Assembly: GCF_000165795.1 (NCBI RefSeq)
Contig: NZ_CM001022.1
Span: 2,327,812 to 2,391,811, forward strand
Length of the DNA: 64,000 nucleotides
Direction: 5' to 3'
From: Aminomonas paucivorans DSM 12260
GTDB lineage: Bacteria > Synergistota > Synergistia > Synergistales > Synergistaceae
This document shows positions 8,041 to 16,495 of the stretch, piece after piece. The position numbers and the translations under genes are program-made. Position 1 is the stretch's first letter. The number at the start of each line of letters is the position of its first letter. Below the pieces are notes generated by a model that searched no databases, was not told where the DNA came from, and saw nothing but the letters and a program-made list of their open reading frames with translations.

Positions 8041-9223
8041 GGGCTGCGCCACCCGGGGAGGCTCCCTGGCCTCCCGGATCGAACGGTGCCGCACCGAGGC
8101 CCTGGATCTCTTCTCCCGCCACGGCTACCGCCCCTTCTGCGCCTCCTCCCTCCAGCGCCTGGAGGACCTGCAGGGACGCCTCTCCCCCACACGGATGCGC
8201 CAGGTCCTGGCGCTGACCTCTCCCCACGGGGAACCCTGCGCCCTGCGGGCGGACCTGACCCTGGCGGCGGTGGCCTACCTGGCGGCGCACCACCTCCCCC
8301 AGGAGCGCCCCCTTCGGCTGTGCTACGCCGACCGGGTGTTCCTCACCCCCTCGCCCCCGGAGGAGACCTTTGAATCCTACCAGGTGGGGCTGGAGCTGTT
8401 GGGCTGGGAGGGGGAGGGAGCGGACGCGGAGGTGGCCCACCTGCTGCTGCGCCTCCTGGACCGGCTGGACCTGCCCGAAAGCGTCCTGGTGCTGGGGGAC
8501 GCCTCCCTGGTGGCCCGCACCTTCCGGGGACTGCCGCCCCCCCGCGCCCGGGGGCTGGTGGAGGCCCTGCAGGAGGGCTCCCTCACCCGGTACGACCGGC
8601 TCCTGGAGGGGCTGGAGGAGGACCGGGCGGAGGCCCTGAGGCGCCTTCCCCGCCTGAAGGGGGGCCCGGAGGTGCTGGACCGGGCGGCCGGGCTCATGGA
8701 CGACCCGGAAGGACTGGAGCCCCTTCGGCGCCTGGGGAGCACCCTGACGGAGCTGGGCTACGGACACCGGCTGCGCTACGACCTGGGCTTCATCCGGGAC
8801 CTGGGCTACTACAGCGGCCCCCTCTTCCAGGCCTACGGGACCCCCGGAGGGACCCCCCTGGGAGGCGGGGGACGCTACGACCGCCTCCTGGCGGACCTGG
8901 GGCTGGTGGGCCAGGCGGTGGGCTTCGCCCTGGAGCTGGAGGCCCTGGGCCGGGCGGTGCCCCGAGGGCCCGCCCCCTGCGACGCCCTGGTGTGGTGCGG
9001 CACCGCCTCCCCCGCCTCGGGGCTGGCCTTCTCCCGGGAGCTGGAGGCCCGGGGGATCCGGGCGGAGCTGAGCTGGCATCCCCGACGCTCCGCCTCCCTG
9101 GAACTGGCCAGGCTTCGGGGGGTCCCCTGGTGGGTGGACCCCTCCGAGGGCTCGGCGCTGCGCCTGGGGGACGAGACGTCCCAGTCCCTGGAGACCTTCT
9201 ACGGGGAGGTGGGATCGTGCTGA
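8024..9223 (+). CDS. hisZ: ATP phosphoribosyltransferase regulatory subunit HisZ
   Basis: 399 residues, ATG 8024 after GGAGGTGGGGGGCC. A histidyl-tRNA-synthetase paralog without the anticodon domain; it binds short-form HisG and is needed for its activity and for feedback by histidine. Seen: FCASSLQRLEDLQG, ALRADLTLAAV in the motif 2 region, LGYYSGPLFQAYG and LGGGGRYDRLL, all typical of HisZ. It is first in the his operon, and its stop overlaps the start of hisG, consistent with a stoichiometric complex. Length is within the HisZ range. Confidence 0.92.
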   Translation: MLRTPKGCATRGGSLASRIERCRTEALDLFSRHGYRPFCASSLQRLEDLQGRLSPTRMRQVLALTSPHGEPCALRADLTLAAVAYLAAHHLPQERPLRLCYADRVFLTPSPPEETFESYQVGLELLGWEGEGADAEVAHLLLRLLDRLDLPESVLVLGDASLVARTFRGLPPPRARGLVEALQEGSLTRYDRLLEGLEEDRAEALRRLPRLKGGPEVLDRAAGLMDDPEGLEPLRRLGSTLTELGYGHRLRYDLGFIRDLGYYSGPLFQAYGTPGGTPLGGGGRYDRLLADLGLVGQAVGFALELEALGRAVPRGPAPCDALVWCGTASPASGLAFSRELEARGIRAELSWHPRRSASLELARLRGVPWWVDPSEGSALRLGDETSQSLETFYGEVGSC

Positions 9224-9864
9224 CCCTGGCCCTGCCCACGGGACGCTCCCTGGAGGCCTGCACCGCCCTGCTCCTGGAGGGGGGGCTCCCCGCGGAGCCC
9301 CTGCTCCGGCCGGGACGGAACCTGGAGTTCCGCTGCGGGGACTTCCGCTACCTTCTGGCCAAGCCCACGGACGTGCCCACCCTGGTGCACTACGGGGCGG
9401 CGGACCTGGGCTTCGGGGGCACCGACGTGATCGTGGAGTCCGGGGCGGAGCTGCTGGAGCTGCTGGACACGGGGGAGGGCCGCTGCCGCATGGCCGTGGC
9501 GGGGCCCCCCGCCCTGGCGGAGCGGTTCTGCGGCCACGAGAGCGAGCGCATGGGCCTGCGGGTGGCCACCAAGTACCCCCGCACGGCGGAGCGGGAGTTC
9601 GCCCTCCGGGGCATCCAGGTGCGCACCGTGCCCCTCCACGGCTCCGTGGAGATCGCCCCCGCTCTGGGGATCGCGGACTGCATCCTGGACATCGTCCAGA
9701 CGGGCACCACCCTCAAGGCCAACGGCCTGGTGGTGCTGGAGGAGTTCTTCCCCGTGTCCCTGCGCCTGGTGTCCAGCCTCGCCGCCTCCCAACTGGCCTG
9801 GGAGGCCCTGGAGGACGTGACGGAACGCATCGCCCGCGCCTGCGAGAGGAGGAGACGTCCGTGA
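9217..9864 (+). CDS. hisG: ATP phosphoribosyltransferase, short form
   Basis: 215 residues from a GTG at 9217 overlapping the hisZ stop. Catalyses the first step of histidine synthesis, ATP plus PRPP to phosphoribosyl-ATP. Seen: LALPTGRSLEACTALL at the N-terminus, DLGFGGTDVIVE, ATKYPR and the PRPP-binding stretch ADCILDIVQTGTTLKANGL. The C-terminal regulatory domain of long HisG is absent, as expected with HisZ present. The stop overlaps the hisB start. Confidence 0.94.
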   Translation: MLTLALPTGRSLEACTALLLEGGLPAEPLLRPGRNLEFRCGDFRYLLAKPTDVPTLVHYGAADLGFGGTDVIVESGAELLELLDTGEGRCRMAVAGPPALAERFCGHESERMGLRVATKYPRTAEREFALRGIQVRTVPLHGSVEIAPALGIADCILDIVQTGTTLKANGLVVLEEFFPVSLRLVSSLAASQLAWEALEDVTERIARACERRRRP

Positions 9865-10433
9865 GGATCCAACGCCGCCGGACCACTCGGGAAACCGACG
9901 TGGCCCTGGCCCTGACCCACCCCGGCGGGGGCACCTGCCGCCTGGACCTGCCCTGCGGTTTCCTGGCCCACATGCTGGAGCTTCTGGCCTTCCACGGCCG
10001 GTTCGACCTGGAGGTCCAGGCCCGGGGGGACGTGCAGGTGGACGCCCACCACCTCACGGAGGACCTGGGCATCGTCCTGGGGGAGGCCCTGGGAGAGCTG
10101 GCCCGCTCCGAGCCCCGGGAGCGGTACGGCTGGTGCCTGCTCCCCATGGATGGCTCCCTGGCCCGGGTGGCCCTGGACCTCTCCGGTCGGGGAGGGCTGT
10201 CCTGGGAGGGGACCTTCCCGGTTCCCTCCTGTGGGGACTTCGATCTGGAGCTGGTGCCGGAGTTCCTGACCGCCCTCGCCCGGGAGGGACGCATCACCCT
10301 CCACGCGGCCCTCCTGGCGGCGGACAACGGGCACCACGCCGCCGAGGCGGTCTTCAAGGGGCTGGGCCGGGCGCTGCGTCAGGCCCTGACCCCCTCCGAG
10401 GGCCCCGTCAGCAGCAAGGACGTGACCCCGTGA
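9861..10433 (+). CDS. hisB: Imidazoleglycerol-phosphate dehydratase
   Basis: 190 residues from GTG 9861 in a GTGA overlap with hisG. A monofunctional dehydratase without the N-terminal phosphatase domain of enteric HisB. The manganese-binding repeats are seen as DAHHLTEDLGI and DNGHHAAEAVFK, with a C-terminal SSKDV. It converts imidazole-glycerol phosphate to imidazole-acetol phosphate. The TGA overlaps the hisH GTG. Confidence 0.94.
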   Translation: MRIQRRRTTRETDVALALTHPGGGTCRLDLPCGFLAHMLELLAFHGRFDLEVQARGDVQVDAHHLTEDLGIVLGEALGELARSEPRERYGWCLLPMDGSLARVALDLSGRGGLSWEGTFPVPSCGDFDLELVPEFLTALAREGRITLHAALLAADNGHHAAEAVFKGLGRALRQALTPSEGPVSSKDVTP

Positions 10434-11042
10434 TCGCCCTGGTGGACTACGGGGCGGGAAACCTGGAGAACGTCCGCCGGGGGCTGCGGCGTCTGGGGCG
10501 ACCCTGCGAGGTGTTCTCCCGCCCCGAGGGGCTGGAGGGGGCGGACCTGATCCTCCTCCCCGGGGTGGGGGCCTTCGGCCCCGCCGTCGCGTCCCTGCGG
10601 GAGACGGGGTGGTTCGACGCCCTGGCCGCCTGGGCGGGGGCGGGGCGCCCCCTCCTGGGCATCTGCCTGGGGATGCAGCTTCTCTGCCAGGGAAGCCGGG
10701 AGGACGGGGACCACCGGGGCCTGGGGCTTCTGGAGGGCACCGTGGAGCCCCTGGGTACGGCCCGGTGCCCCCACATGGGGTGGAACCGCGTCCGCTGGAC
10801 CCGGGACCTTCCCCCCCCTGGGGCGGACGGGGGAGGAGGCGGGGTGCTTCTACTTCGTCCACGGCTACGCCCTGCCCCCGGGACCGGACACCCTGGGGGA
10901 GTGCACCGAGGAGGACCGGACCTTCACCGCCCTGGCGGGGCGGGGACGGGTGCTGGGGTGCCAGTTCCACCCGGAGCGCAGCGGCCCCGAGGGGGCCCGG
11001 CTCCTGGGGGGCCTCCTGGACCTGCTGGAGGGACGGCCATGA
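10430..11042 (+). pseudogene. hisH: Imidazole glycerol phosphate synthase glutaminase subunit, interrupted by a frameshift
   Basis: Starts at GTG 10430, overlapping hisB. The N-terminal two thirds (ALVDYGAGNLENV, GVGAFGPA, nucleophile loop LGICLGMQLLCQ, PHMGWNRVRW) are intact. After a run of eight C at 10811-10818 the frame changes. The C-terminal third resumes one frame over with GCFYFVHGYALP and QFHPE and stops at 11042, overlapping hisA. Removing one C restores a continuous HisH of normal length. All other his genes are intact, so a sequencing or assembly indel is likelier than true loss; slippage at the C run is the alternative. The working enzyme supplies ammonia to HisF. Confidence 0.9.
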
Positions 11043-11758
11043 TCCTCTTCCCCGCCATCGACCTGGACGGAGGACGGGTGGTGCGCCTGGAGGGGGGGGA
11101 CTTCGACCGCCCCACGGACTACGGGGGGGACCCGCTGGAGACGGCGCGACGCTTCCGGGACTGCGGGGCCACCCACCTCCACGTGGTGGACCTCCAGGGG
11201 GCCCGGGAGGGGGCTCCCCGGCACCTGAAGGTCCTGGAGCGCCTGGGGGGCCTGGGGTTCTTCCTCCAGTTCGGCGGGGGGCTGCGCACCCCCGAGGCGA
11301 TCCGGGCCGCCCTGGACGCGGGGGCAGACCGGGTCCTGGTGGGCAGCCTGCTCTTCCGGGACCCGGACCAGCCCGCCCGGCTCCGGGAAACCTTCGGGGA
11401 GGCCCTGGTGCCGGCGGTGGACGTGAAGGGAGGCCGGGTGGCGGTGTCGGGCTGGCGGGAGACCACGGGCCGTACCCCCGAGGAGACCCTGGTGGACCTG
11501 GCTCTGGCAGGGTACGGCCGGTTCTTCGTCACCGCCGTGGACCGGGACGGCCTCCTGGGGGGACCGGACCTGGACCTGTACCGGACCCTGGCGAAGCGGC
11601 ACCGCATCGTGGCCGCGGGGGGAGTCTCGGGGCTGGGGGACCTGCTGGCCCTCCGAGACCTGGGTGCCGAGGCCGCCGTGGCGGGTCGGGCCCTCTACGA
11701 GGGACGGCTGGATCTGCCGCGGGCCCTGGAGGCCCTGGAAGGGAGCGATGTCTGGTGA
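11039..11758 (+). CDS. hisA: Phosphoribosylformimino-5-aminoimidazole carboxamide ribotide isomerase
   Basis: 239 residues from ATG 11039 (ATGA overlap with hisH). A half-barrel-repeat TIM barrel: FPAIDLDGGRVVRL carries the catalytic Asp of the first half, and FVTAVDRDGLLGGPD the second. Phosphate loops are FGGGLRT and AAGGVSGLGDL. Amadori isomerisation of ProFAR to PRFAR. Length and motifs are standard. Confidence 0.95.
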   Translation: MILFPAIDLDGGRVVRLEGGDFDRPTDYGGDPLETARRFRDCGATHLHVVDLQGAREGAPRHLKVLERLGGLGFFLQFGGGLRTPEAIRAALDAGADRVLVGSLLFRDPDQPARLRETFGEALVPAVDVKGGRVAVSGWRETTGRTPEETLVDLALAGYGRFFVTAVDRDGLLGGPDLDLYRTLAKRHRIVAAGGVSGLGDLLALRDLGAEAAVAGRALYEGRLDLPRALEALEGSDVW

Positions 11759-12531
11759 GCCTGGTGCGTATCCTCCCCTGCCTGGACGTGCAGGGGGGTC
11801 GGGTGGTCAAGGGGGTCCAGTTCCGAAACCTGATCGACGCGGGGGACCCGGCGGCCCTGGGCCGGGCCTACCGGGACGAGGGGGCGGACGAGCTGGTGTT
11901 CCTGGACATCTCCGCCAGCGCGGACCGGCGGCGCACCCGCACCGAGTGGGTGGCCCGGGTGGCGGAGGAGCTGGACATCCCCTTCACCGTGGGGGGGGGC
12001 ATCTCGGACCCCGTCCAGGCCCGGGAGCTGGTGGCCCTGGGGGCGGACAAGGTGAGCCTGAACACCGCGGCGGTGCGGGATCCGGACCTGCTGGGGGGCT
12101 GCGCCCGCCTGCTGGGCCGTCAGGCGGTGGTGCTGGCGGTGGACGTGAAACAGACCCGACCGGGGGCCTGGGAGGTGGTGGTGGAGGGGGGCCGGACCCC
12201 CACGGGGCTGGACGCCCTGGACTGGATCCGCCGGGGGGTGGCCGCCGGGGCCGGAGAGGTGCTTCTCACCTCCATGGACCGGGACGGCACCACGGAAGGC
12301 TACGACCTGCCCCTCCTCCGGGCGGTGCGGGAGGCCGTTTCCGTACCCCTGATCGCCTCCGGGGGGGCGGGGAAGGCGGAGCACTTCCTGGAGGGGGCCC
12401 GGGCGGGGGCGGACGGCCTGCTGGCCGCATCGGTGTTCCACTACCGCCGCATCCCCCTGGGGGACCTGAAGGACTATCTGGCGGCGCAGGGCGTGGCGGT
12501 GCGCCCCGTCGGGAAAGGGGAGAGGGCATGA
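11755..12531 (+). CDS. hisF: Imidazole glycerol phosphate synthase cyclase subunit
   Basis: 258 residues from GTG 11755, overlapping hisA by 4 bases. Seen: ILPCLDVQGGRVVKGVQF (catalytic Asp11 region), VGGGISD, LAVDVKQ, LTSMDRDGTTEGYD (second catalytic Asp) and ASGGAGKAEHF. It uses PRFAR and ammonia from HisH to make imidazole-glycerol phosphate and AICAR. The TGA overlaps the hisIE ATG. Confidence 0.95.
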   Translation: MSLVRILPCLDVQGGRVVKGVQFRNLIDAGDPAALGRAYRDEGADELVFLDISASADRRRTRTEWVARVAEELDIPFTVGGGISDPVQARELVALGADKVSLNTAAVRDPDLLGGCARLLGRQAVVLAVDVKQTRPGAWEVVVEGGRTPTGLDALDWIRRGVAAGAGEVLLTSMDRDGTTEGYDLPLLRAVREAVSVPLIASGGAGKAEHFLEGARAGADGLLAASVFHYRRIPLGDLKDYLAAQGVAVRPVGKGERA

Positions 12532-13181
12532 GCCGGTGGGAGGGACTGATCTTCGACGAACGGGGGCTCATCCCCGTGGTGGCCCAGGACGCCCGAACGG
12601 GGCGGGTCCTCATGGTGGCCTGGGCGAACCGGGAGGCCCTGGACGCCACCCTGGAGACGGGGCAGCTCACCTTCTACAGCCGCTCCCGGGGGCAACTGTG
12701 GCGCAAGGGGGAGACCAGCGGGAACACCCTGACCCTGGTGGAGCTGAAGGGGGACTGCGACGGGGACACCCTGCTGGCCCTGGTGGAGCCCGCGGGCCCC
12801 GCCTGCCACACCGGGGAGGAGACCTGCTTCTTCCGATCCCTCGCCGGAGAGGGGGGGGAGACGGGGCTCTTCCTGGGGCGGCTGGAGCGCATCCTGGCCG
12901 ACCGGGCCGCCTCGGGAGACCCGGGAAGCTACACCGCCCGGCTTTTGGCCGCCGGGACCGCCCGGGTGGCCCAGAAGGTGGGGGAAGAGGGGGTGGAGAC
13001 CGCCCTGGCCACGGCCCTGGAGGACCGGGAGCGGTTCCGGGAGGAGGCGGCGGACCTGCTCTACCACCTGCTGGTGGCCGCCCGCTCCCTGGAGGTGCCC
13101 CTGCGGGACGTGCTGTCCGTCCTGGAGGACCGGCACCGCAGGTCTCCCCGCCCCCAGATCCGGGAAGGGGCCCCGGCCTAG
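12528..13181 (+). CDS. hisI: Bifunctional phosphoribosyl-AMP cyclohydrolase / phosphoribosyl-ATP pyrophosphatase
   Basis: 217 residues from ATG 12528 (ATGA overlap). The N-terminal cyclohydrolase (1-110) has the metal-site motifs GDCDGDTLLA and CHTGEETCFF. The C-terminal HisE-type all-alpha pyrophosphatase (120-205) has KVGEEGVETALA and EAADLLYHLLV. A HisIE fusion, steps two and three of the pathway. It closes the plus-strand operon. Its TAG shares the CTAG with the stop of the convergent C26 peptidase. No hisD follows, so histidinol dehydrogenase must be elsewhere. Confidence 0.94.
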   Translation: MSRWEGLIFDERGLIPVVAQDARTGRVLMVAWANREALDATLETGQLTFYSRSRGQLWRKGETSGNTLTLVELKGDCDGDTLLALVEPAGPACHTGEETCFFRSLAGEGGETGLFLGRLERILADRAASGDPGSYTARLLAAGTARVAQKVGEEGVETALATALEDRERFREEAADLLYHLLVAARSLEVPLRDVLSVLEDRHRRSPRPQIREGAPA

Positions 13182-13930
13182 GAGCAGGCCCGGACGAAGG
13201 CGTCGAAGAGGCCCTGCTGGGCGGGGTCCTCCGCCGCCAGGCTTTCGGGGTGCCACTGCACCCCCAGGAGGAAGGAGGACCCCGTGCTCTCCAGGGCCTC
13301 CACCACCCCGTCGGGGGCCCGCCCGGTCACCCGGAGGCCCCGGCCGATGCGGTCCGCCCCCTGGTGGTGCAGACTGTTGGCCTCGAAGGAAGGCCCCAGG
13401 AGGGAGGCGGCCAGGCTTCCCGGCTCCAGGTCCACCCGGTGGACCCGTTTGTCCGAAGGGAAATCGCAGATCGGGTGGACGGCTGCGGGCCCCCCCACCG
13501 AGGCCAGGTCCTGGATCAGGGTGCCCCCCAGGACGGCGTTGACCAGCTGGAGCCCCCGGCAGATGGCGAAGACGGGCTTGCGCCGCTTCAGGGCCGCCTC
13601 CAGCAGGGCCGCCTCGAAGGCGTCCCGCCGGGGGCTGATGTTCCGGCTTCCCCCCATGGCCTGGCCATACCGTGCCGGGTCCAGGTCCGCCCCGCCGCTG
13701 AGGAGGAACCCGTCGAACCGGTCCGCCGCAAGGAGCGCGTCCTCGGTTCCGTGGGTGCAGGAGAGGCTGACGGGCACGCCCCCCGCCCGGGCCACCCCGT
13801 CGAAGATCCCCGCGTAAAGCTCCCACAGCAGCATAAACGTGGCCCCCCGATCCCCCTGGAGGGCCTCCATCCCCCGGGCCAGCTCCGGGGCGTCCAGTTC
13901 GTGACACGAGACGGCAATGAGAGGTTTCAC
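13178..13930 (-). CDS. Gamma-glutamyl-gamma-aminobutyrate hydrolase family (peptidase C26)
   Basis: 250 residues from GTG 13930, after GAGGAG. A class I glutamine-amidotransferase-like hydrolase with nucleophile elbow FAICRGLQLVN, LLSGGADLDPARYGQ and the His-Glu pair in GVQWHPES. Family members such as PuuD cleave gamma-glutamyl amides, in putrescine breakdown for example; the substrate here is not evident. The start overlaps the end of the hepT-like gene by 4 bases, and the 3' end meets hisIE head-on. Confidence 0.88.
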   Translation of the reverse strand: MKPLIAVSCHELDAPELARGMEALQGDRGATFMLLWELYAGIFDGVARAGGVPVSLSCTHGTEDALLAADRFDGFLLSGGADLDPARYGQAMGGSRNISPRRDAFEAALLEAALKRRKPVFAICRGLQLVNAVLGGTLIQDLASVGGPAAVHPICDFPSDKRVHRVDLEPGSLAASLLGPSFEANSLHHQGADRIGRGLRVTGRAPDGVVEALESTGSSFLLGVQWHPESLAAEDPAQQGLFDAFVRACS

Positions 13931-14370
13931 GGGGTCTCCTCCTCTTTCTCCTTCCGGTCCTCTAACCGCAGGATCCAATCGGTGAACTCCAGCAGGTCCT
14001 CCAGCCGGTGCTCCACCACCTCGGTCAGGACCGCCAGGTCCAGCTCCTGGTACTGGTGCACCAGGACGTTGCGAAACCCCACCATCCCTGCCATCAGGGA
14101 GGCCAGGCGGGAGGGGATAAGCCCCTCCCGGGCCAGGAGGAAAAACCCCTCCCGGCTGTCCTTGGGGATGCCCAGGCGGCGCACCCGCACGGCGTGGTTC
14201 GCCAGGTCGATGCACTGTTCCGCCGCCCTCTGGAGGTTCAGGGCGATGGCGTCCTGCCGGAGATGGTCCCTCTCGAAGGGGACCTCAGAGGGCAGGGACC
14301 AGTAGTTCCGGATCTGGCGCACGCAGCGCTCCACGCTCTCCTTCTTGTTCAGCACCACGTCGTCGGTCAT
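13927..14370 (-). CDS. hepT: HepT-like ribonuclease toxin
   Basis: 147 residues, ATG 14370, overlapping the antitoxin stop. A helical HEPN-fold protein with the nuclease motif RX4HXY complete as RNVLVHQY (R100, H105, Y107). In known HepT/MntA pairs, MntA adds AMP residues to the Tyr of this motif and silences the RNase. It is encoded directly after its nucleotidyltransferase partner, the usual order. Confidence 0.9.
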   Translation of the reverse strand: MTDDVVLNKKESVERCVRQIRNYWSLPSEVPFERDHLRQDAIALNLQRAAEQCIDLANHAVRVRRLGIPKDSREGFFLLAREGLIPSRLASLMAGMVGFRNVLVHQYQELDLAVLTEVVEHRLEDLLEFTDWILRLEDRKEKEEETP

Positions 14371-14792
14371 GGATGGAGCACCCTCCCGGTGCGGCGGATC
14401 TCCTCCAGGATCTCCCGCCGTTCCTCGTTGAGCTTCTGGTAGAAGGACAGGGTGAGCATCTCGAACTCCGCCGCCGCCCTCGGATCCCGGACCAGGAGGA
14501 GCCGCCCCGTGGAGACCACCTGGTGCCGGAACACCGTGTCCGCCCTCCGCAGGTCCACCAGATCCACGGGTCGTCCCAGGATCCCCTCCAGGCGGGCTCC
14601 GGTCTCCCCGAGTTTCCAGGGATCCGGGGGGAGACCTCCCGGGGGCAGGAGCAGCCCCAGGTCCACATCGCTGTCCTCCCTCGGGGCTCCCGAGGCGGCG
14701 GAGCCGAAGAGATAGACCCCCTGGAGGTCCGGAAAGGCCGCAAGCAACGTTTCCTCCAGGCGGGACCGAGCCTCCTTCAGCAAAGGGGTCAC
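14367..14792 (-). CDS. mntA: MntA-like nucleotidyltransferase antitoxin
   Basis: 141 residues, ATG 14792, ATGA-overlapping the helicase gene upstream. A minimal nucleotidyltransferase with GSX10DXD complete (G30-S31, D42, D44) and the helix LSFYQKLNEERREIL at the C-terminal side. Pairs with the downstream HEPN toxin and is expected to AMPylate it. The uninterrupted overlap of helicase, mntA and hepT means all three share one message. Confidence 0.9.
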   Translation of the reverse strand: MTPLLKEARSRLEETLLAAFPDLQGVYLFGSAASGAPREDSDVDLGLLLPPGGLPPDPWKLGETGARLEGILGRPVDLVDLRRADTVFRHQVVSTGRLLLVRDPRAAAEFEMLTLSFYQKLNEERREILEEIRRTGRVLHP

Positions 14793-16495
14793 AGGCTGCC
14801 CGCCTCGTCGTCCTCGAAGGCCCAGGAGTCCTCGGTGACCTGAAGCCGCCGGAGCTTGTCCTCGAAGCCGAACACCGTGGCGTCCAGAGCGTCCACGGCC
14901 TCGTCGATGGCCTCCAGTCCCGTGAGGCGGTACTCCTCGGGCATGCGGTTGGCGTAGCGCTTCACCTTCAGGAGGGCCTGGAGGTAGTTGCGCTCCTCCC
15001 GGCGGAGGATCTGGGCCACGTCCAGGGCCTCAGGGGACTCTTCCCGCAGGAACAGGTGGGCCACGGCGATGTTGGCGGCCACGCTCATCTCGTCGAACCA
15101 CAGGTCCGCCAGGGCCTTGCGGAGGCGGCGGCGGGTCTTGGGGTCCTTCACCAGGTTGATGGTGCGGTTCAGGAGCTGGATCAGGTCGTCCACCTCCTGG
15201 AGCACCTCCGGGTAGGGACGGGGGGGCAGGGAGCAGGTGGAGACCATCCGGGCCTCCTGCTCCGGGGTGCGCTCCTTGCGCAGCAGCATCCCCACGGAGG
15301 GACGCAGGCGGATGCGGGCGGGCTCCGGGGAGGCGGTGAGGATCTCCCGGTAGAGGGTCTCCGTGTCGAAGTCGAAGTGCTCGCAGCGGCTCTTGGGGAC
15401 GAAGGTGACGTACCCCGTGTCGAAGAAACCCTTGCGCCCCGCCCGGCCGGACATCTGGAGGAACTCGTTGCGGGTGAGGGGGCCGTCCACGAACTTGGCC
15501 ATCTGGCCGAACACCACCGTCTCCGCCGGGAGGTTCACCCCCAGGGAGAGGGCGTCGGTGCCCACCACCACGTCCAGGATGCGCTCCCGGAAGGCCATCT
15601 CCACCAGCAGCTTCTCCTTGGGCAGGAGGCTGCCGTAGTAGACCCCCACTCCCCGGAGGAGCACCTCGGGAACGCGGCGCACCTCCAGGATCTCCGCCAT
15701 CTCCCGAAGCCGGGCCCGGTCCTCCCGGGAGATCTTCTTGCGGCTCTTGGCGATCTCCTGGGCCAGGAAGTCCACGCCCTTCTTGGAGAACACGAACACC
15801 AGGGCGTCGTGGATGTGGGCGTAGCGCACCCCCTTGCGGCGGAACACCAGCTTCGTGACCCGTTCCTTGGTCTCGTAGAGGACGAAGTCCCGCCGGGCCA
15901 TCTCCTGGAGGTAGTTCTTCACGTTGTCGGGGTTGCCGAAGGTGGCGGACATGACGAGGAGTTCCGTGGAGGGCTGGGTGCCCCGGATGCCGTCGATGTA
16001 GGCCCGGGTGCGTTCGGAGTCGTTGAAGATGTAGTGGAACTCGTCCACCACCACCCGCTGGTGGGGGACGCGGCAGTACTTGAGGGTGTAGATCTCCTGG
16101 GTGCAGCAGAGGACCTCCGCCCCGGCGTTCTTCTTGAAGTCCCCCGTCTCCAGCCCCACGTCGAAGCCCATGCGTTTGAGGTCCAGGTAGCGTTCGTTGG
16201 ATAGGGCCTTGATGGGGGCGGTGAAGATGACCCGTCCGGGGGGCATCTGGGCGTTCCCCTCCCGGTCCATGAGCCCCGCCCAGCGGTAGGCCACCCAGGT
16301 CTTGCCGCTTCCCGTGGGGGCGGAGAGGATGGCGCTCCTGCCCTCCAGGGCCTCCACCGCCCGTTCCTGCCAGGGGTAGAAGAGGGAGGAGCCTTCCGGA
16401 GCCTCGCAGACCGAGTCTCCCGTATGGAGGTCCTCCTCCGTCAGGGGGGGGAGAGAGGGCTCCGTCTCGGCGGGCTTGCGCCTACGCCGGGTCAT
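14789..16495 (-). CDS. Ski2/Mtr4-like DEAD/H-box helicase
   Basis: 568 residues, ATG 16495. A superfamily 2 helicase core: Walker A APTGSGKT, motif Ia FTAPIKALSN, motif II VVVDEFHYIF, motif III MSATF, then the C-terminal RecA lobe with VGTDALSLGVNLPAE and QMSGRAGRKGFFDTGYV. The rest is helical and smaller than in yeast Ski2 or Mtr4. The GRAGR form resembles RNA helicases of exosome cofactors. The start overlaps the GNAT gene end by 14 bases, and it leads into the MntA/HepT pair. Likely an RNA or DNA unwinding enzyme; the substrate is unknown. Confidence 0.88.
   Translation of the reverse strand: MTRRRRKPAETEPSLPPLTEEDLHTGDSVCEAPEGSSLFYPWQERAVEALEGRSAILSAPTGSGKTWVAYRWAGLMDREGNAQMPPGRVIFTAPIKALSNERYLDLKRMGFDVGLETGDFKKNAGAEVLCCTQEIYTLKYCRVPHQRVVVDEFHYIFNDSERTRAYIDGIRGTQPSTELLVMSATFGNPDNVKNYLQEMARRDFVLYETKERVTKLVFRRKGVRYAHIHDALVFVFSKKGVDFLAQEIAKSRKKISREDRARLREMAEILEVRRVPEVLLRGVGVYYGSLLPKEKLLVEMAFRERILDVVVGTDALSLGVNLPAETVVFGQMAKFVDGPLTRNEFLQMSGRAGRKGFFDTGYVTFVPKSRCEHFDFDTETLYREILTASPEPARIRLRPSVGMLLRKERTPEQEARMVSTCSLPPRPYPEVLQEVDDLIQLLNRTINLVKDPKTRRRLRKALADLWFDEMSVAANIAVAHLFLREESPEALDVAQILRREERNYLQALLKVKRYANRMPEEYRLTGLEAIDEAVDALDATVFGFEDKLRRLQVTEDSWAFEDDEAGSL

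Noticed and set aside
10133-11758. A single frame that looks like a HisH-HisA fusion
   Set aside because: The middle is the out-of-frame part of hisH after the C8 run; hisA has its own ATG at 11039 in an ATGA overlap.
13178-14215. Extended start of the C26 peptidase through the hepT gene
   Set aside because: The added 95 residues are a shadow of hepT; GTG 13930 has a ribosome site.
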